From NCBI RefSeq assembly GCF_022601895.1, contig NZ_JAKVIO010000001.1, positions 1 to 64,000 on the forward strand: DNA of 64,000 bases, written 5' to 3'. This DNA comes from Sphingomonas sp. LaA6.9. Lineage in GTDB: Bacteria; Pseudomonadota; Alphaproteobacteria; Sphingomonadales; Sphingomonadaceae. The notes beneath the pieces were generated by a model. That model saw only the letters and a program-made list of their open reading frames with translations. It searched no databases and was not told where the DNA came from. Shown piece by piece: positions 45,946 through 54,791 of the stretch (position 1 is its first letter; the number at the start of each line of letters is the position of its first letter). The position numbers and the translations under genes were made by a program.

Positions 45946-47507
45946 GCGAACAGACCGTGCATGTACCAGCCGGGGTCGGGCTTTTGTTCGTACAGGCCGT
46001 GGCGGAAGATCCAGAAGCGGCGGCCGCGCGCATCCTCGACGCGGTAATAGTCGCGGGTGAGGCCGGGCTTGTCGGTAGCGCCATCGCGTCTGCGCCACCA
46101 TTCGCTTGCGATCCGTTCGGGGCCTTCGAAACGACGGACTTCATGCAGCGCGCGTCGCCAGCGGAAACGGTGCGGCGGACCGTCGGGCACCTCGGCGATC
46201 ACCTCGATCGGTTGGGGCGGATCAAACAGATGGAGCGGGCGCATCTGCGGCTCACCGGGCATGGAAACGGGCCAGAGGGAGGTCGGCGTGCCCGTCTCGA
46301 CCGCGGGCAATGCGAGTTGCGCCTGTTCGGGAATATGGGTGTCGTGCGATATGAAACGACGGACGCGCCCGCGCCCCAGCCTTGTGCTCAGCCGGTCGAT
46401 CAGCGCGGCGACCTGCGCCTCGTTGGCCGCGCCGCCTTCGAGCTTGAGCTGCGCGGCCGCCAACGGCTCGACTACGGGTACAGCCAGCCGGATCAGATCA
46501 AAGCCGAAACCCGGATCGATCGGATCGCAGAGCGCGTCGATCCTTTCGCGGAAGAGCCGCATCACGCGCCTGGGATCGCGTGTCGGCTGCCCCGTTTCCA
46601 CGCCAAGCATACGCGCGAGCCCGTCGCTGCGGAAGAATGCCGCCTCGAAACGTCGGCCCCCGCATTTGCGTTCCTCGAGCTGGCATGCTGCCTCGGCGAC
46701 GAGTTCGCCGAGCACGGCAAGTGCATATTCGGTACGTGCGATGGGTTCCGCGAAACGGCGTTCGACCAGAATCATCGGTAGCGCATGGCGCGGTGCAATC
46801 GGCCTGTGGGCCTCGCCGAGCAGATGGCGCAATGCATCGACAGCATCGCCTCCGAAGCGCGCAGCGATCGCAGCCATCGGTCGCGATGCGAGATCGCCAA
46901 TGGTCTTCAGCCCCGCGCGTATCAGCCCTTGCGTCGCCTCTGGCGCAAGCTCAAGCGCCGCAACGGGCAGCCGCCGAATGGCCGCTGCCTCGTCGGGTGC
47001 GGGCAGCGTCTGATGGCGCGCAAGCGCATGCGCTGCGGCAGGGGTGGCAGCAGTCGCATGACGCAAGGTCACCCCCAGCGCGGCGCAGCGGGCCTCGAGA
47101 TCCGCCGCAAGTGCGCGCTCACCGCCAAACAGGTGCGCGCATCCCGCAATATCGAGGATCAGCCCGTCGGGCGGATCGAGCGCCACCATCGGCGTATAGC
47201 GCGTACAACCACCGGCAATGCGCTCCAGCCAGTCCTGATCGGCATGGTCGTCGCGCTCGAAAATGAGCAGATCGGGGACGCGCGAGCGTGCGTCGGCAAG
47301 CGCGATGCCGGGCATAAGCCCAAGCGACTGCGCACGCCTGTCCACTGCCGAAAGCCTGAGCGCGCCCTTGATCTTTTCGACAAAGGCCAGCGGCGCATCA
47401 GGCGCTGCGGCGCAGTTCCCGGGCGGCCGGCGCCTCAGCCGATCCGTGGGTAGAAAGGGGAACCAGAGCGCCAGATAGCGCCGGTTCACGGAAGACACAT
47501 TGGTCAC
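45942..47507 (-). CDS. imuB: ImuB, inactive Y-family polymerase homologue (521 aa)
   Basis: ImuB is the beta-clamp-binding scaffold of the ImuA-ImuB-DnaE2 mutasome. The Y-family fold is present, but the N-terminus reads RRYLALWFPFLPTDRL and lacks the catalytic Asp of true polymerases, as known for ImuB. SRVPDLLIFERDDHADQDW and LDIAGCAHLFGGERALA are typical; the helix-hairpin-helix region reads IRRLPVAALELAPEATQGL. The start at GTG 47507 is chosen because GGAG lies 7 bases upstream; GTG 47489 is the alternative that begins at VNRRYL. It overlaps imuA by about 110 bases. Confidence 0.9.
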   Translation of the reverse strand: MTNVSSVNRRYLALWFPFLPTDRLRRRPPGNCAAAPDAPLAFVEKIKGALRLSAVDRRAQSLGLMPGIALADARSRVPDLLIFERDDHADQDWLERIAGGCTRYTPMVALDPPDGLILDIAGCAHLFGGERALAADLEARCAALGVTLRHATAATPAAAHALARHQTLPAPDEAAAIRRLPVAALELAPEATQGLIRAGLKTIGDLASRPMAAIAARFGGDAVDALRHLLGEAHRPIAPRHALPMILVERRFAEPIARTEYALAVLGELVAEAACQLEERKCGGRRFEAAFFRSDGLARMLGVETGQPTRDPRRVMRLFRERIDALCDPIDPGFGFDLIRLAVPVVEPLAAAQLKLEGGAANEAQVAALIDRLSTRLGRGRVRRFISHDTHIPEQAQLALPAVETGTPTSLWPVSMPGEPQMRPLHLFDPPQPIEVIAEVPDGPPHRFRWRRALHEVRRFEGPERIASEWWRRRDGATDKPGLTRDYYRVEDARGRRFWIFRHGLYEQKPDPGWYMHGLFA

Positions 47508-48192
47508 GGTCCCACTCCACGCGCCAGCGCATGCCCGATGGACCCGAGCGCCGGCGTAACAATTCGATTTCGAACAACGCCGGCCCGGGCGCATCGGCTT
47601 CGAGCGCGACGGATTGAGCGGAGCGAACCGCCCAGCGCGTATCGGCCGCGCTCGGCATGGCGCGCGCCTCGATCCGGAGCAGGATCACCGTCACCCCCGA
47701 TTGTTCGGCGGCAAGCGCCAGTCGCCGGCTCGCGGTAAGATCGAGCGCGGGGCATTGCCCCCAGCATTCGACGACCAGCGCTCCCAGACCTACGCATCGT
47801 GCGGCATCTGCGGCGCCACGGAGAAGCTCGGCCGGGTTTGGTGCGAGCGCGATCAGCAAGGCGTCGGGATCGCCTCCCAGCTCGGCCAGTCCCGGCGCGT
47901 AAAGTCGTCCGCAACGTCGTTCGGCCTCATCGGTCCTGAGCCACAGGATCGGTGCGCCGGAATGACGCGAACGCAGCGCGAGCATCGCAGCAAATCCGGC
48001 CGTGCTGGCGGCGTCGTTATGTTCGTCCGCGAACAGCTCATGAACCCGCCCGCGCGCCAGCCCGCCACCTAGCGCTGTATCGAGCGCATCATGCCCGGTG
48101 GGGAAGCGCCCGTCCTGGTGGACCTGGTGCACACCGGAGATTCCGGCGATGCGGCGCCTCAACATGGCAATAGGATTGGACGACTCTCTCAT
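47398..48192 (-). CDS. imuA: ImuA, mutasome recombinase-like protein (264 aa)
   Basis: ImuA is a RecA/SulA-like protein needed for DnaE2-dependent mutagenesis. Conserved features are FPTGHDALDTALGGGLARGRVHEL-type opening, visible as HDALDTALGGGLARGRVHEL at about residues 34-53, APILWLRTD, and ALVVECWGQCPALDLTASRR. A LexA box ends 5 bases upstream of the ATG at 48192, leaving no room for a ribosome site; the ATG at 48165 (MLRRRIAG) is an alternative start. First gene of the SOS operon imuA-imuB-dnaE2. Confidence 0.92.
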   Translation of the reverse strand: MRESSNPIAMLRRRIAGISGVHQVHQDGRFPTGHDALDTALGGGLARGRVHELFADEHNDAASTAGFAAMLALRSRHSGAPILWLRTDEAERRCGRLYAPGLAELGGDPDALLIALAPNPAELLRGAADAARCVGLGALVVECWGQCPALDLTASRRLALAAEQSGVTVILLRIEARAMPSAADTRWAVRSAQSVALEADAPGPALFEIELLRRRSGPSGMRWRVEWDRDQCVFREPALSGALVPLSTHGSAEAPAARELRRSA

Positions 48193-48194
48193 AT

Positions 48195-48212
48195 ATGTTC
48201 ACGTTATGTTCC
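48195..48212 (-). promoter_or_regulatory. LexA box of the imuA operon
   Basis: GTTC-N7-GTTC at 48197-48211 is the direct-repeat SOS box known from alphaproteobacteria. It lies immediately upstream of imuA and would cover the transcription start, so LexA bound there should block the imuA-imuB-dnaE2 operon. Confidence 0.85.
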
Positions 48213-48235
48213 AATTGCGCCTTTTGATCGTCCTT

Positions 48236-48241
48236 TGTCAA
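48236..48241 (-). promoter_or_regulatory. -35 element of the imuA promoter
   Basis: A consensus TTGACA is found on the minus strand 24 bases upstream of the LexA box. A matching -10 would fall near 48213-48218 (GCAATT on the minus strand), a weak fit. The arrangement puts the LexA box over the start site. Confidence 0.5.
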
Positions 48242-48413
48242 GCGAACCTCGACGCCACAAAAAGGGGTGATGCACGCAATTCCCGAAAAAACTGCACGCC
48301 ATTGTGCAACTGTGCGCTGGCGCATTGCGGAACCCGACACCCTCCAGTAATTACGCATGCATATGTCACGGCGCAGAAAAATGCCGGGTCGCGCAGATTC
48401 AGGGAGCTTTTGC

Positions 48414-49646
48414 ATGAACCGGTATGCACGTATTGGACTGATTTCGGGCACGGCGCTGGCGGCCGGCTGGATCGCTTTCGGCCCCACCATTGCCCAGAAG
48501 ACCGCAGCCACGCCTCCGATCGCGCGCTATGTCATGAACGTCAGCACGACGACCGGCATGGGCGGCGCCAGTGCAATCAGCATGATGATGGGCGGTGGCG
48601 CCAATCGCGAGACCCACACAGTCGCGCTGAGACTGGGCTCACGCAACGCAGCACCGCCCGGAGCTCCCAAGGCGGATCATTTCCCGCCCGAAACCGCCAG
48701 GATGGGCAAGGTGCTGCCGCTTGTCACGCCGTCCACTGGCACGTCCGAAGAGACGACGCAGTTTGAACGGCCCAAGGGGCGCCTGCTTCTGTACTGGGGC
48801 TGCGGCGCAAAGGCCGGACCGGGCCAGCCTGTCATCATCGATTTTGCTAAGGTGGCAGCGGGCCAGATGCCGCCCAATTTTTTCTCCACGCGCGTTCCGG
48901 TCGATCAGGGGCCATCGGCATCCAACAGCAAGACCTTTGGCTGGTGGCCGAGCGCCAAGGGCGGGCAGCAACCCGGCAAGGGATCGACGCTCATCGGTGA
49001 GCATCGTGTCGCCGGCAACTATACGCCCGAGATCAAGTTCAACCTCGCGCAGGATTACATGCCCGGAATCACAGGGCGTTCCAACGAACTGCCGGGCGGC
49101 GCCACCAATATCAGCTGGAATTCGGTGACGGGCGCCACGGGCTATTACGCCTGGGCCTTCGGCGCCAAGACCGACGGTGGAAACACCGGCGATTTCGTCT
49201 GGTGGACGTCCTCCGCGACACGCGAATTCGGAGGTGGGCTGTGGGACTGGTTGCCCCCTGAGACCGTACGCCGCCTGATCGGTGAAAAGGTGGTCATGCC
49301 GCCGACGCAGACGAGCTGCACCATTCCTGCCGAGGTGAAGGCGGCCGCTCCGGGCTTCCTGATGTCGAGCCTTTACGCTTACGGCCCCGAGGCCAACTTC
49401 GCCTATCCGCCGCGTCCGGCAAATCCCGCGACGCCGTGGAAGCCCGAATGGACGACGCGCGTGCGCTTCCGTTCGACGACGATGTGGATGATCGGCGGTC
49501 CCGACATGGGCGACATGGGTGACATGTCGGCCGCGGACGATACCGGGGAGGCGCAGCCAAAGAAGAAGTGCAAGAAGAAGGGCGGCCTTGGTGGTCTCGG
49601 CGGGGTGCTCAGCGGCGCATTGGGCGTCCCCGGCGACGGCTGCTGA
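48414..49646 (+). CDS. Large exported protein of unknown function (410 aa)
   Basis: Not recognised. A signal peptide covers about residues 1-27 (RIGLISGTALAAGWIAFGPT). Early residues contain a Gly/Met run (MMMGGGAN), then a strand-rich region (RLLLYWGCGAKAGPGQPVII), and a fibronectin-III-like strand ISWNSVTGATGYYAWAFGA near residue 237. Towards the C-terminus come GDMGDMGDM, a lysine cluster with Cys (KKKCKKK) and a Gly-rich end (GGLGGLGGVLSG). An AGGGAGC ribosome site precedes the ATG. Divergent from imuA. Probably periplasmic or surface-exposed. Confidence 0.65.
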   Translation: MNRYARIGLISGTALAAGWIAFGPTIAQKTAATPPIARYVMNVSTTTGMGGASAISMMMGGGANRETHTVALRLGSRNAAPPGAPKADHFPPETARMGKVLPLVTPSTGTSEETTQFERPKGRLLLYWGCGAKAGPGQPVIIDFAKVAAGQMPPNFFSTRVPVDQGPSASNSKTFGWWPSAKGGQQPGKGSTLIGEHRVAGNYTPEIKFNLAQDYMPGITGRSNELPGGATNISWNSVTGATGYYAWAFGAKTDGGNTGDFVWWTSSATREFGGGLWDWLPPETVRRLIGEKVVMPPTQTSCTIPAEVKAAAPGFLMSSLYAYGPEANFAYPPRPANPATPWKPEWTTRVRFRSTTMWMIGGPDMGDMGDMSAADDTGEAQPKKKCKKKGGLGGLGGVLSGALGVPGDGC

Positions 49647-49663
49647 CATGGATATCAACGCGC

Positions 49664-49819
49664 ATGAAGCGCGTTGACGCCACGATTGCGCTGCTGGCGG
49701 GCCTGTCGTTCTTTGCGTTCGGCGTCGGGATCTCGATGGGGATTCCGGTACTCTTCATCGTCGGCGGAATGGCCGCCGCGGCTGCCGCGGTGCTATGGGT
49801 GGTGCGCAGCGACAGCTGA
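49664..49819 (+). CDS. Small hydrophobic protein (51 aa)
   Basis: Two hydrophobic stretches fill most of the chain (TIALLAGLSFFAFGVGISMG and VLFIVGGMAAAAAAVLWVV) behind a short basic start (MKRVD). It follows the 48414 gene by 17 bases on the same strand. No clear ribosome site; the 3' end overlaps the convergent gene by 27 bases. Could be a real small membrane protein; unsupported by any family I know. Confidence 0.4.
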   Translation: MKRVDATIALLAGLSFFAFGVGISMGIPVLFIVGGMAAAAAAVLWVVRSDS

Positions 49820-50047
49820 ATGGGCGCTGGCCCCCGCACGCCTGAGCGCGAGCGCGTCGAAGATCATTGCGCCGGCCATGAACACCGCACCGGTGCATGC
49901 CAGACACAGCAGATAGCCGCCGACTCCCGGAAACTGGGCCATATAGTCCTTGCCGCGTTCCATCGCGCCGGCTGCGAGCGCGTAGATGATAAGGCAGGCT
50001 TCGAAACGGGTTTTGATGACGAAGAGTCGCTTGATCCGGGTCCACAT
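49793..50047 (-). CDS. Small membrane protein (84 aa)
   Basis: No named family. A basic N-terminus (MWTRIKRLFVIKTRFE) is followed by two hydrophobic segments (ACLIIYALAAGAMERG, YLLCLACTGAVFMAGAMIF). The pattern and the ERGKDYMAQFPGVGGYL linker look conserved rather than random. It lies downstream of astB on the same strand after a 90-base gap, so it might be transcribed with the ast genes. Confidence 0.6.
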   Translation of the reverse strand: MWTRIKRLFVIKTRFEACLIIYALAAGAMERGKDYMAQFPGVGGYLLCLACTGAVFMAGAMIFDALALRRAGASAHSAVAAHHP

Positions 50048-50137
50048 GCCCGAGAGTTAAGCAAGGGGCGCGCCAGTCGCTGAATCCCGCGCCAATTTCT
50101 TAACGGCAATGGTTAGCTGTAAGTTAATCCGACGGCT

Positions 50138-51391
50138 TCAGGCCAGCTCCACCAGATCGAGCACCTCCAGCAAGGCGCGCCGCGCCGCGCGCACCTGATC
50201 GACCAGCGCAGGGGAATCGATCGCGCTTGCGTCGATCGTCTCGGGCCAGTGTGCCGCGACGACCGCCTCGATCGCTGCAAGGCGGGCGTCATCGACCAGA
50301 AAGCGCGGATCGACCGTTGCCGGGTCGCACACGACGCGCAGGCGCAGGCAGGCCGGGCCTCCGCCATTGGCCATGGACTGGCGGACATCGACGGGTTCGA
50401 GCCGCCGGATCGGGCCATTCCCAGCCACGTGCTCCTCAAGCCAGTTCCACACCGAAGGCGTGTCGCGCGCCTCGGTGGGGAGGATCAGCGCCATACCCGC
50501 CCCGCCGGGCAGGGTGACGAGCTGCGCATTGAAGAGATAGGAGGTGATCGCGTCGGCAAGGCTGACGCGCGCCGCGGGTACCTCGACGATCTCGACCTCG
50601 GGCATGAGGCGGCGCAGATCGGCGTAGAAAGCGTGCTTGTCCGCAAACGCGTCCTCATGCGTGAAGAGCACCCGTTCATTGGCGACGGCCACGACGTCGT
50701 TGTGAAAGGCGCCCGCCGCGATTGCCCCTTCGGATTGCTGGACGAACAGCGTGCGCACGGGATCGAGCCCGTGGCGACGCGCAATCGCCTTCGATGCCTC
50801 GACATGCTGGCGCGCGGGGAAGGGGCCGCCGCTCTTGCCATAGACGAAGACCTCGATCGCGGCCGCGCCGTGGCTCGCGCATAGCCGCATATGGTTGGCG
50901 GCACCCTCGTCGCCAAAGGGGGCGGGGACGGGGCCGTGAACGGTAAATGCCGGTCCCGCGAAGGCGATGCGAAGCTGTGCGAGCGTGCCGGGCCATTCAT
51001 GGCTGCGGTGCGGCATCGTCACCAGATTGGCGACGCTCAAATGGCAGGTGCCGTCGGCCGTGTCGGGCGCGGGCGACACGGTTGCGGCATTGGCCGCCCA
51101 CATGGGCGAGGCCGAGAAGGCGCAGGCACGGATATGCGCTTCGGCGCGCGCGAAATCGGTGCCGAGGCTTTCCAGCCAGCCATTATTGGGACGGTCATGC
51201 GGGAGAAGGATGCCCTGAGTGAGGCCCAGCGCGATATTCGCGCGCATCTTGGCCAACCCCTGGATCGCCGCGGCGCGCGGCTGCGAGACATGCCCGGCGT
51301 TGCGCGCCGAGGCAAGATTGCCAATGCTCAGGCCGGCATAGTTATGGCTCGGCCCGATGATGCCGTCGAAATTGATTTCGCTGAGGGACAT
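50138..51391 (-). CDS. astB: N-succinylarginine dihydrolase (417 aa)
   Basis: AstB is the second enzyme of the arginine succinyltransferase pathway; it hydrolyses succinylarginine to succinylornithine, CO2 and ammonia. The N-terminus INFDGIIGPSHNYAGLS and HNDVVAVANERVLF (catalytic His region) are diagnostic, and the catalytic Cys is in MANGGGPACLRLRVV near residue 360. Length is close to that of the E. coli enzyme. It follows astA by 23 bases on the same strand. Confidence 0.96.
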   Translation of the reverse strand: MSLSEINFDGIIGPSHNYAGLSIGNLASARNAGHVSQPRAAAIQGLAKMRANIALGLTQGILLPHDRPNNGWLESLGTDFARAEAHIRACAFSASPMWAANAATVSPAPDTADGTCHLSVANLVTMPHRSHEWPGTLAQLRIAFAGPAFTVHGPVPAPFGDEGAANHMRLCASHGAAAIEVFVYGKSGGPFPARQHVEASKAIARRHGLDPVRTLFVQQSEGAIAAGAFHNDVVAVANERVLFTHEDAFADKHAFYADLRRLMPEVEIVEVPAARVSLADAITSYLFNAQLVTLPGGAGMALILPTEARDTPSVWNWLEEHVAGNGPIRRLEPVDVRQSMANGGGPACLRLRVVCDPATVDPRFLVDDARLAAIEAVVAAHWPETIDASAIDSPALVDQVRAARRALLEVLDLVELA

Positions 51392-51414
51392 TCAGAACTC
51401 CGTGTGATCGGGCA

Positions 51415-52434
51415 TTACCAGCGCGCGACGTGCGCGATCGTGTCGCCAACGCCGACGCCGAGTGCCTCCGCGGCCTCCGCGTCGATAGCGATGCCACCGC
51501 CTTCATGGCGCTCGATAAAGGCATAGGTCGCCTTGTAATCGGCGAGGCGGCCATGCGCGGCGAGCACCTTTTCGCCGCCCTCGCTGCCGATCGCGACGAT
51601 CTCCGAATCCTCGGCTTCGCGGATCGATCGCACCGCGTCGGTACGTGCGGTCATCGTCGGGCCGCCGTCGAAGATGTCGATATAGTTTTCAAAGGCAAAG
51701 CCTTCGTTCTCGAGCATCCGCATCGCGGCGCGTCCGCTGGGATGCGGTATCCCGATCACCGCGCGCGCGCTTTCGGGGAGCATCGCGGTGTAGATCGGGT
51801 GCTTGGGCATCAGATCGGCGATGAACTGGTTGCCGTGGACGGCATTGAACTGGTCGGCGTCCTGGAAATTCATTCCGAAAAAGCGCCCTGCAAGCCCGTC
51901 CCAGAAGGGCGAGCCGCCGGCCTCGTCGATCACGCCGCGGAGTTCGGCCAGGATGCGGTCTGCGAAGCGCGCGCGGTGTTCGCGGATAAAGAGATAGCGG
52001 CTGCGCGCGATCAACAGGCCCAATCCGCCCGCGCGTTCGCCAGGGTGGAGGAACAGTCCACCTACTTCGCTCGCGCCCTCCAGATCGGTCGACAGCGTCA
52101 GCATGTCGGCCCGGAAGGTACGCTTCAGCTCCTCGCTATGCTGCGTCAGCGTGCCGATGCGATAGGAATAGAAGGGCCAGCGCTGTCCGACTTGCGAGAA
52201 GAGCTGGCATGTGCCGCGCACTTCGCCGGTCTCGGTATTCTCGAGGACGAGGACGAACAGATCGTCGTCGAGCGTATCGTCGTCGCGCGCATAGGCGCCT
52301 GCTGAGCGTTCCAGCTTTGCGGCGAGCGATTTCCTGTCGGGGGGCAGATTGGTGAATCCGCCTCCCGTCAGTTTCGCCATTTCATAGAGATGCTGCAGGT
52401 CGCCTTGATGCGCCGCCCTCATCCGGAAGCTCAA
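51415..52434 (-). CDS. astA: Arginine N-succinyltransferase (339 aa)
   Basis: AstA commits arginine to degradation by transferring succinyl from succinyl-CoA. The sequence shows EMAKLTGGGFTNLPPDRKSL, LVLENTETGEVRGTCQLF, EVGGLFLHPGERAGGLGLL and FWDGLAGRFFGMNFQDAD, all typical. No ATG fits; the TTG at 52434 is chosen, with GAGGGG 8 bases upstream and a 4-base overlap with the stop of the preceding M20 hydrolase. It is the second gene of a three-gene arginine catabolic operon. Confidence 0.93.
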   Translation of the reverse strand: MSFRMRAAHQGDLQHLYEMAKLTGGGFTNLPPDRKSLAAKLERSAGAYARDDDTLDDDLFVLVLENTETGEVRGTCQLFSQVGQRWPFYSYRIGTLTQHSEELKRTFRADMLTLSTDLEGASEVGGLFLHPGERAGGLGLLIARSRYLFIREHRARFADRILAELRGVIDEAGGSPFWDGLAGRFFGMNFQDADQFNAVHGNQFIADLMPKHPIYTAMLPESARAVIGIPHPSGRAAMRMLENEGFAFENYIDIFDGGPTMTARTDAVRSIREAEDSEIVAIGSEGGEKVLAAHGRLADYKATYAFIERHEGGGIAIDAEAAEALGVGVGDTIAHVARW

Positions 52435-53642
52435 ATCGATCCCCTCTCGGCTATTCTCATTATGGTGAGCGCGGACAGCGCCGCGCGTTCGGGCAGCGAG
52501 TCCACGATCAGATATTCGTCCGCCGAATGGATCGCGCCGCCGCGCACGCCCATCGTGTCGACCACCGGCACGCCGCATGCGGCGATATTGTTGCCGTCAC
52601 ACACGCCGCCGGTCGCTTTCCAGCCGATGTCGAGGCCCAGATCGGCGCCCGCCTGCTTCACCAGCCCGAACAGACGCTCGGCCTTGGCGTCGAAGGGCTT
52701 GGGCGGGCGACCGAAGCCGCCGTGCAGGTGGATGCGCACGTCATGCTCGGCCGCGACTTCGGCGACGAGGCGATCGAGCAGCGCCTGCGCCTTCACCTCG
52801 TCCTCGGGCGTGGCAGGACGGAAATTGACGCGCAGTATGGCATGGTCGGGGACCACATTGTTGGGCCCGCCGCCGTCGATCCTGGCAGGATTGACCGCAA
52901 GGCCCGGCGCCACTGCACGCTTCAGGCGAAGCGCGAGATCGGCGGCGGCGACAAGCGCATTGCGGCCCTCCTCGGGGTTGCGGCCTGCATGAGCGCTGCG
53001 GCCCGTGACGATCGCCGAGAAATTGCCGCTGCCGGCGCGCGCTCCGGCAAGTGTGCCGTCGGGCAGGGCGGCAGGCTCGTAGGTGAGGGCCGCGATCTTG
53101 CCCTGCGCGGCGCGCGCGATGAGCGCTGCGGACGCGGCCGACCCGGTTTCCTCGTCCGAATTGAGAATGACCTCATATCCGATCCGGGGCGCATTCGGGG
53201 AGGTCTCGACGGCCCGAAGCGCCGCGAGCATGACCGCTATCCCGCCCTTCATGTCGGCGACGCCGGGGCCGTTGAGCACGCCCGGCTCAAGCCAGGTCAG
53301 CGCCTGAAACGAATGATCCACGGGAAAGACCGTATCCATATGGCCCGTGAAGAGCATCTGGACGGGAGCGTCGGGGCGAACTCGCAAATGCACATGTTGG
53401 CCGTGAGCGATGGTGTTGACGCTGCCGTCGGGCGCTACGCTTTCGACGGGATCGGGATCGATCAGCGACAGTTCGCCCGGCAGTGGCGCAAAGGCGTCCG
53501 CCAGCAAGCCCGCAACTTGTTTCAGACCTTCAAGGTTGCGCGTACCGCTGTTGATCGCAGCCCAGCGTTCGACCTGCTCGAGCATGGGAGCATTCCGGGC
53601 GGCCTCGATCGTGGCGCTCTCGGCTTTGGACAGCGTGGTCAT
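52431..53642 (-). CDS. M20 family metallohydrolase in the ast operon (403 aa)
   Basis: This is an ArgE/DapE/CPG2-type zinc peptidase. Metal-site motifs are visible: FTGHMDTVFP, then GPGVADMKGGIAVML with the bridging Asp, and the general base Glu in NSDEETGS near residue 160. The dimerisation lid domain follows (SGNFSAIVTGRSAHAGRNPE). It heads the astA-astB operon with a 4-base overlap. I infer that it may act on a succinylated pathway intermediate, for instance in place of AstE, which is absent here; this is not established. Confidence 0.82.
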   Translation of the reverse strand: MTTLSKAESATIEAARNAPMLEQVERWAAINSGTRNLEGLKQVAGLLADAFAPLPGELSLIDPDPVESVAPDGSVNTIAHGQHVHLRVRPDAPVQMLFTGHMDTVFPVDHSFQALTWLEPGVLNGPGVADMKGGIAVMLAALRAVETSPNAPRIGYEVILNSDEETGSAASAALIARAAQGKIAALTYEPAALPDGTLAGARAGSGNFSAIVTGRSAHAGRNPEEGRNALVAAADLALRLKRAVAPGLAVNPARIDGGGPNNVVPDHAILRVNFRPATPEDEVKAQALLDRLVAEVAAEHDVRIHLHGGFGRPPKPFDAKAERLFGLVKQAGADLGLDIGWKATGGVCDGNNIAACGVPVVDTMGVRGGAIHSADEYLIVDSLPERAALSALTIMRIAERGSI

Positions 53643-53686
53643 CCGCTGCTTCTAGTCAGCGAATGTCCGAGGGTGAACCCCCGCGA

Positions 53687-54628
53687 TCAGAAATCGTAGA
53701 CGAGCGAGACCCGGCTTAGCCGGTCCGTGGTTTCCCTGCCTGTCGGCGGAGCGCTTTCAAATTGCACATTGTAGCTCAGCCGGGCCGAAAGGGGACCGTA
53801 CACCTTTGCGTTGAGCGCACTTGTCCCGTTGATCGTGCTGTTGAGCGAATCGACATAGATCGCTGCGTCCTGGTTGAAAGTCAGCGAGGGCGCGATTTTC
53901 CATTCGACGCTGATCGAGCCACGGCCGGCCGCCGTGGATTCAGCGCCGCCATCAACGAATTCCGTGAATCGATAGGCGGGGCCGGCTTCGAGTTCGACGC
54001 TCAACGGCTTTCCGTTGGGCGTTCGATAGCCGATTCCTGCGGAAATTGCATAGCGGCTGTCATAACCGAGAAAGCGGTCATGTTCGTACTGGCCGAGGCC
54101 ATAGACATAGGTTTGCGCGTTGAATCGATAGTTGGGCGCGTAGGAGACGAGGTAGCGCTCGCGCGTCGTCTGGCCATCATTTTCCTGATAGTCAGCCTGA
54201 ACGATGATCGCGTGGCGCCATACGGGGTCGTCGCGCGTAAGCTTCACGCCTGTGCTCACGCCGAAATAATTGGAATTGCCCGTCGCGTAATAGCCACCAA
54301 GCTCGCCCTTGCCTTTCCAGGGCACTGGCGGCGCGGGAGCCTTCTCCGCGACTGCCTTGGCCGGTTCCTCGGGTTTTACGGGTGTGCCCGCAGGCATTGC
54401 GGCCACCATCCGTTCGACCCGCCACGCGGCGATGCGCGCGCTGATATCGGCGGTAGCGTCGGGCCATGCCTTCTCGGCATATTTGGCGACGGTCGCGATT
54501 TCGCGTTCGTCGCCGCCGGCAATTGCCGCCTCTATGATCTCGCGGGCGGCGTCGGGCATCGCCAGCGCGGGCGATGCCAGCGCTGTCATGCCCGTCAGGG
54601 CGATGAGGGATCGTGCAAGTACGCGCAT
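53687..54628 (-). CDS. DUF481 family outer-membrane-type protein (313 aa)
   Basis: A signal peptide is present (RVLARSLIALTGMTALASPA, cleavage near ALAM). Residues 25-75 form a charged helical section, then a Pro/Ala-rich linker, and from about residue 105 an array of amphipathic strands (GELGGYYATGNSNYFGVSTG to LSRVSLVYDF) that fits the DUF481 beta-barrel, ending in Phe as outer membrane proteins do. DUF481 proteins (YdiY type) are salt- or acid-induced in enterobacteria; role unknown here. Upstream of the M20-ast operon by 44 bases, same strand. Confidence 0.82.
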   Translation of the reverse strand: MRVLARSLIALTGMTALASPALAMPDAAREIIEAAIAGGDEREIATVAKYAEKAWPDATADISARIAAWRVERMVAAMPAGTPVKPEEPAKAVAEKAPAPPVPWKGKGELGGYYATGNSNYFGVSTGVKLTRDDPVWRHAIIVQADYQENDGQTTRERYLVSYAPNYRFNAQTYVYGLGQYEHDRFLGYDSRYAISAGIGYRTPNGKPLSVELEAGPAYRFTEFVDGGAESTAAGRGSISVEWKIAPSLTFNQDAAIYVDSLNSTINGTSALNAKVYGPLSARLSYNVQFESAPPTGRETTDRLSRVSLVYDF

Positions 54629-54791
54629 CTTTCCAAAATCATCAACGGGGTGGAGGAGAGTCCCTATTCTTTCAGGCCGCGAGCGGTCTTGGCAACCCCT
54701 TCTCGCAGGAGCGCGCTTTTTTGCGGCCAATGGATACAAAGTGCCGCTCATGCATTCGTGCGTTCGGCTGAGACAGGATCATATCCCGGGA

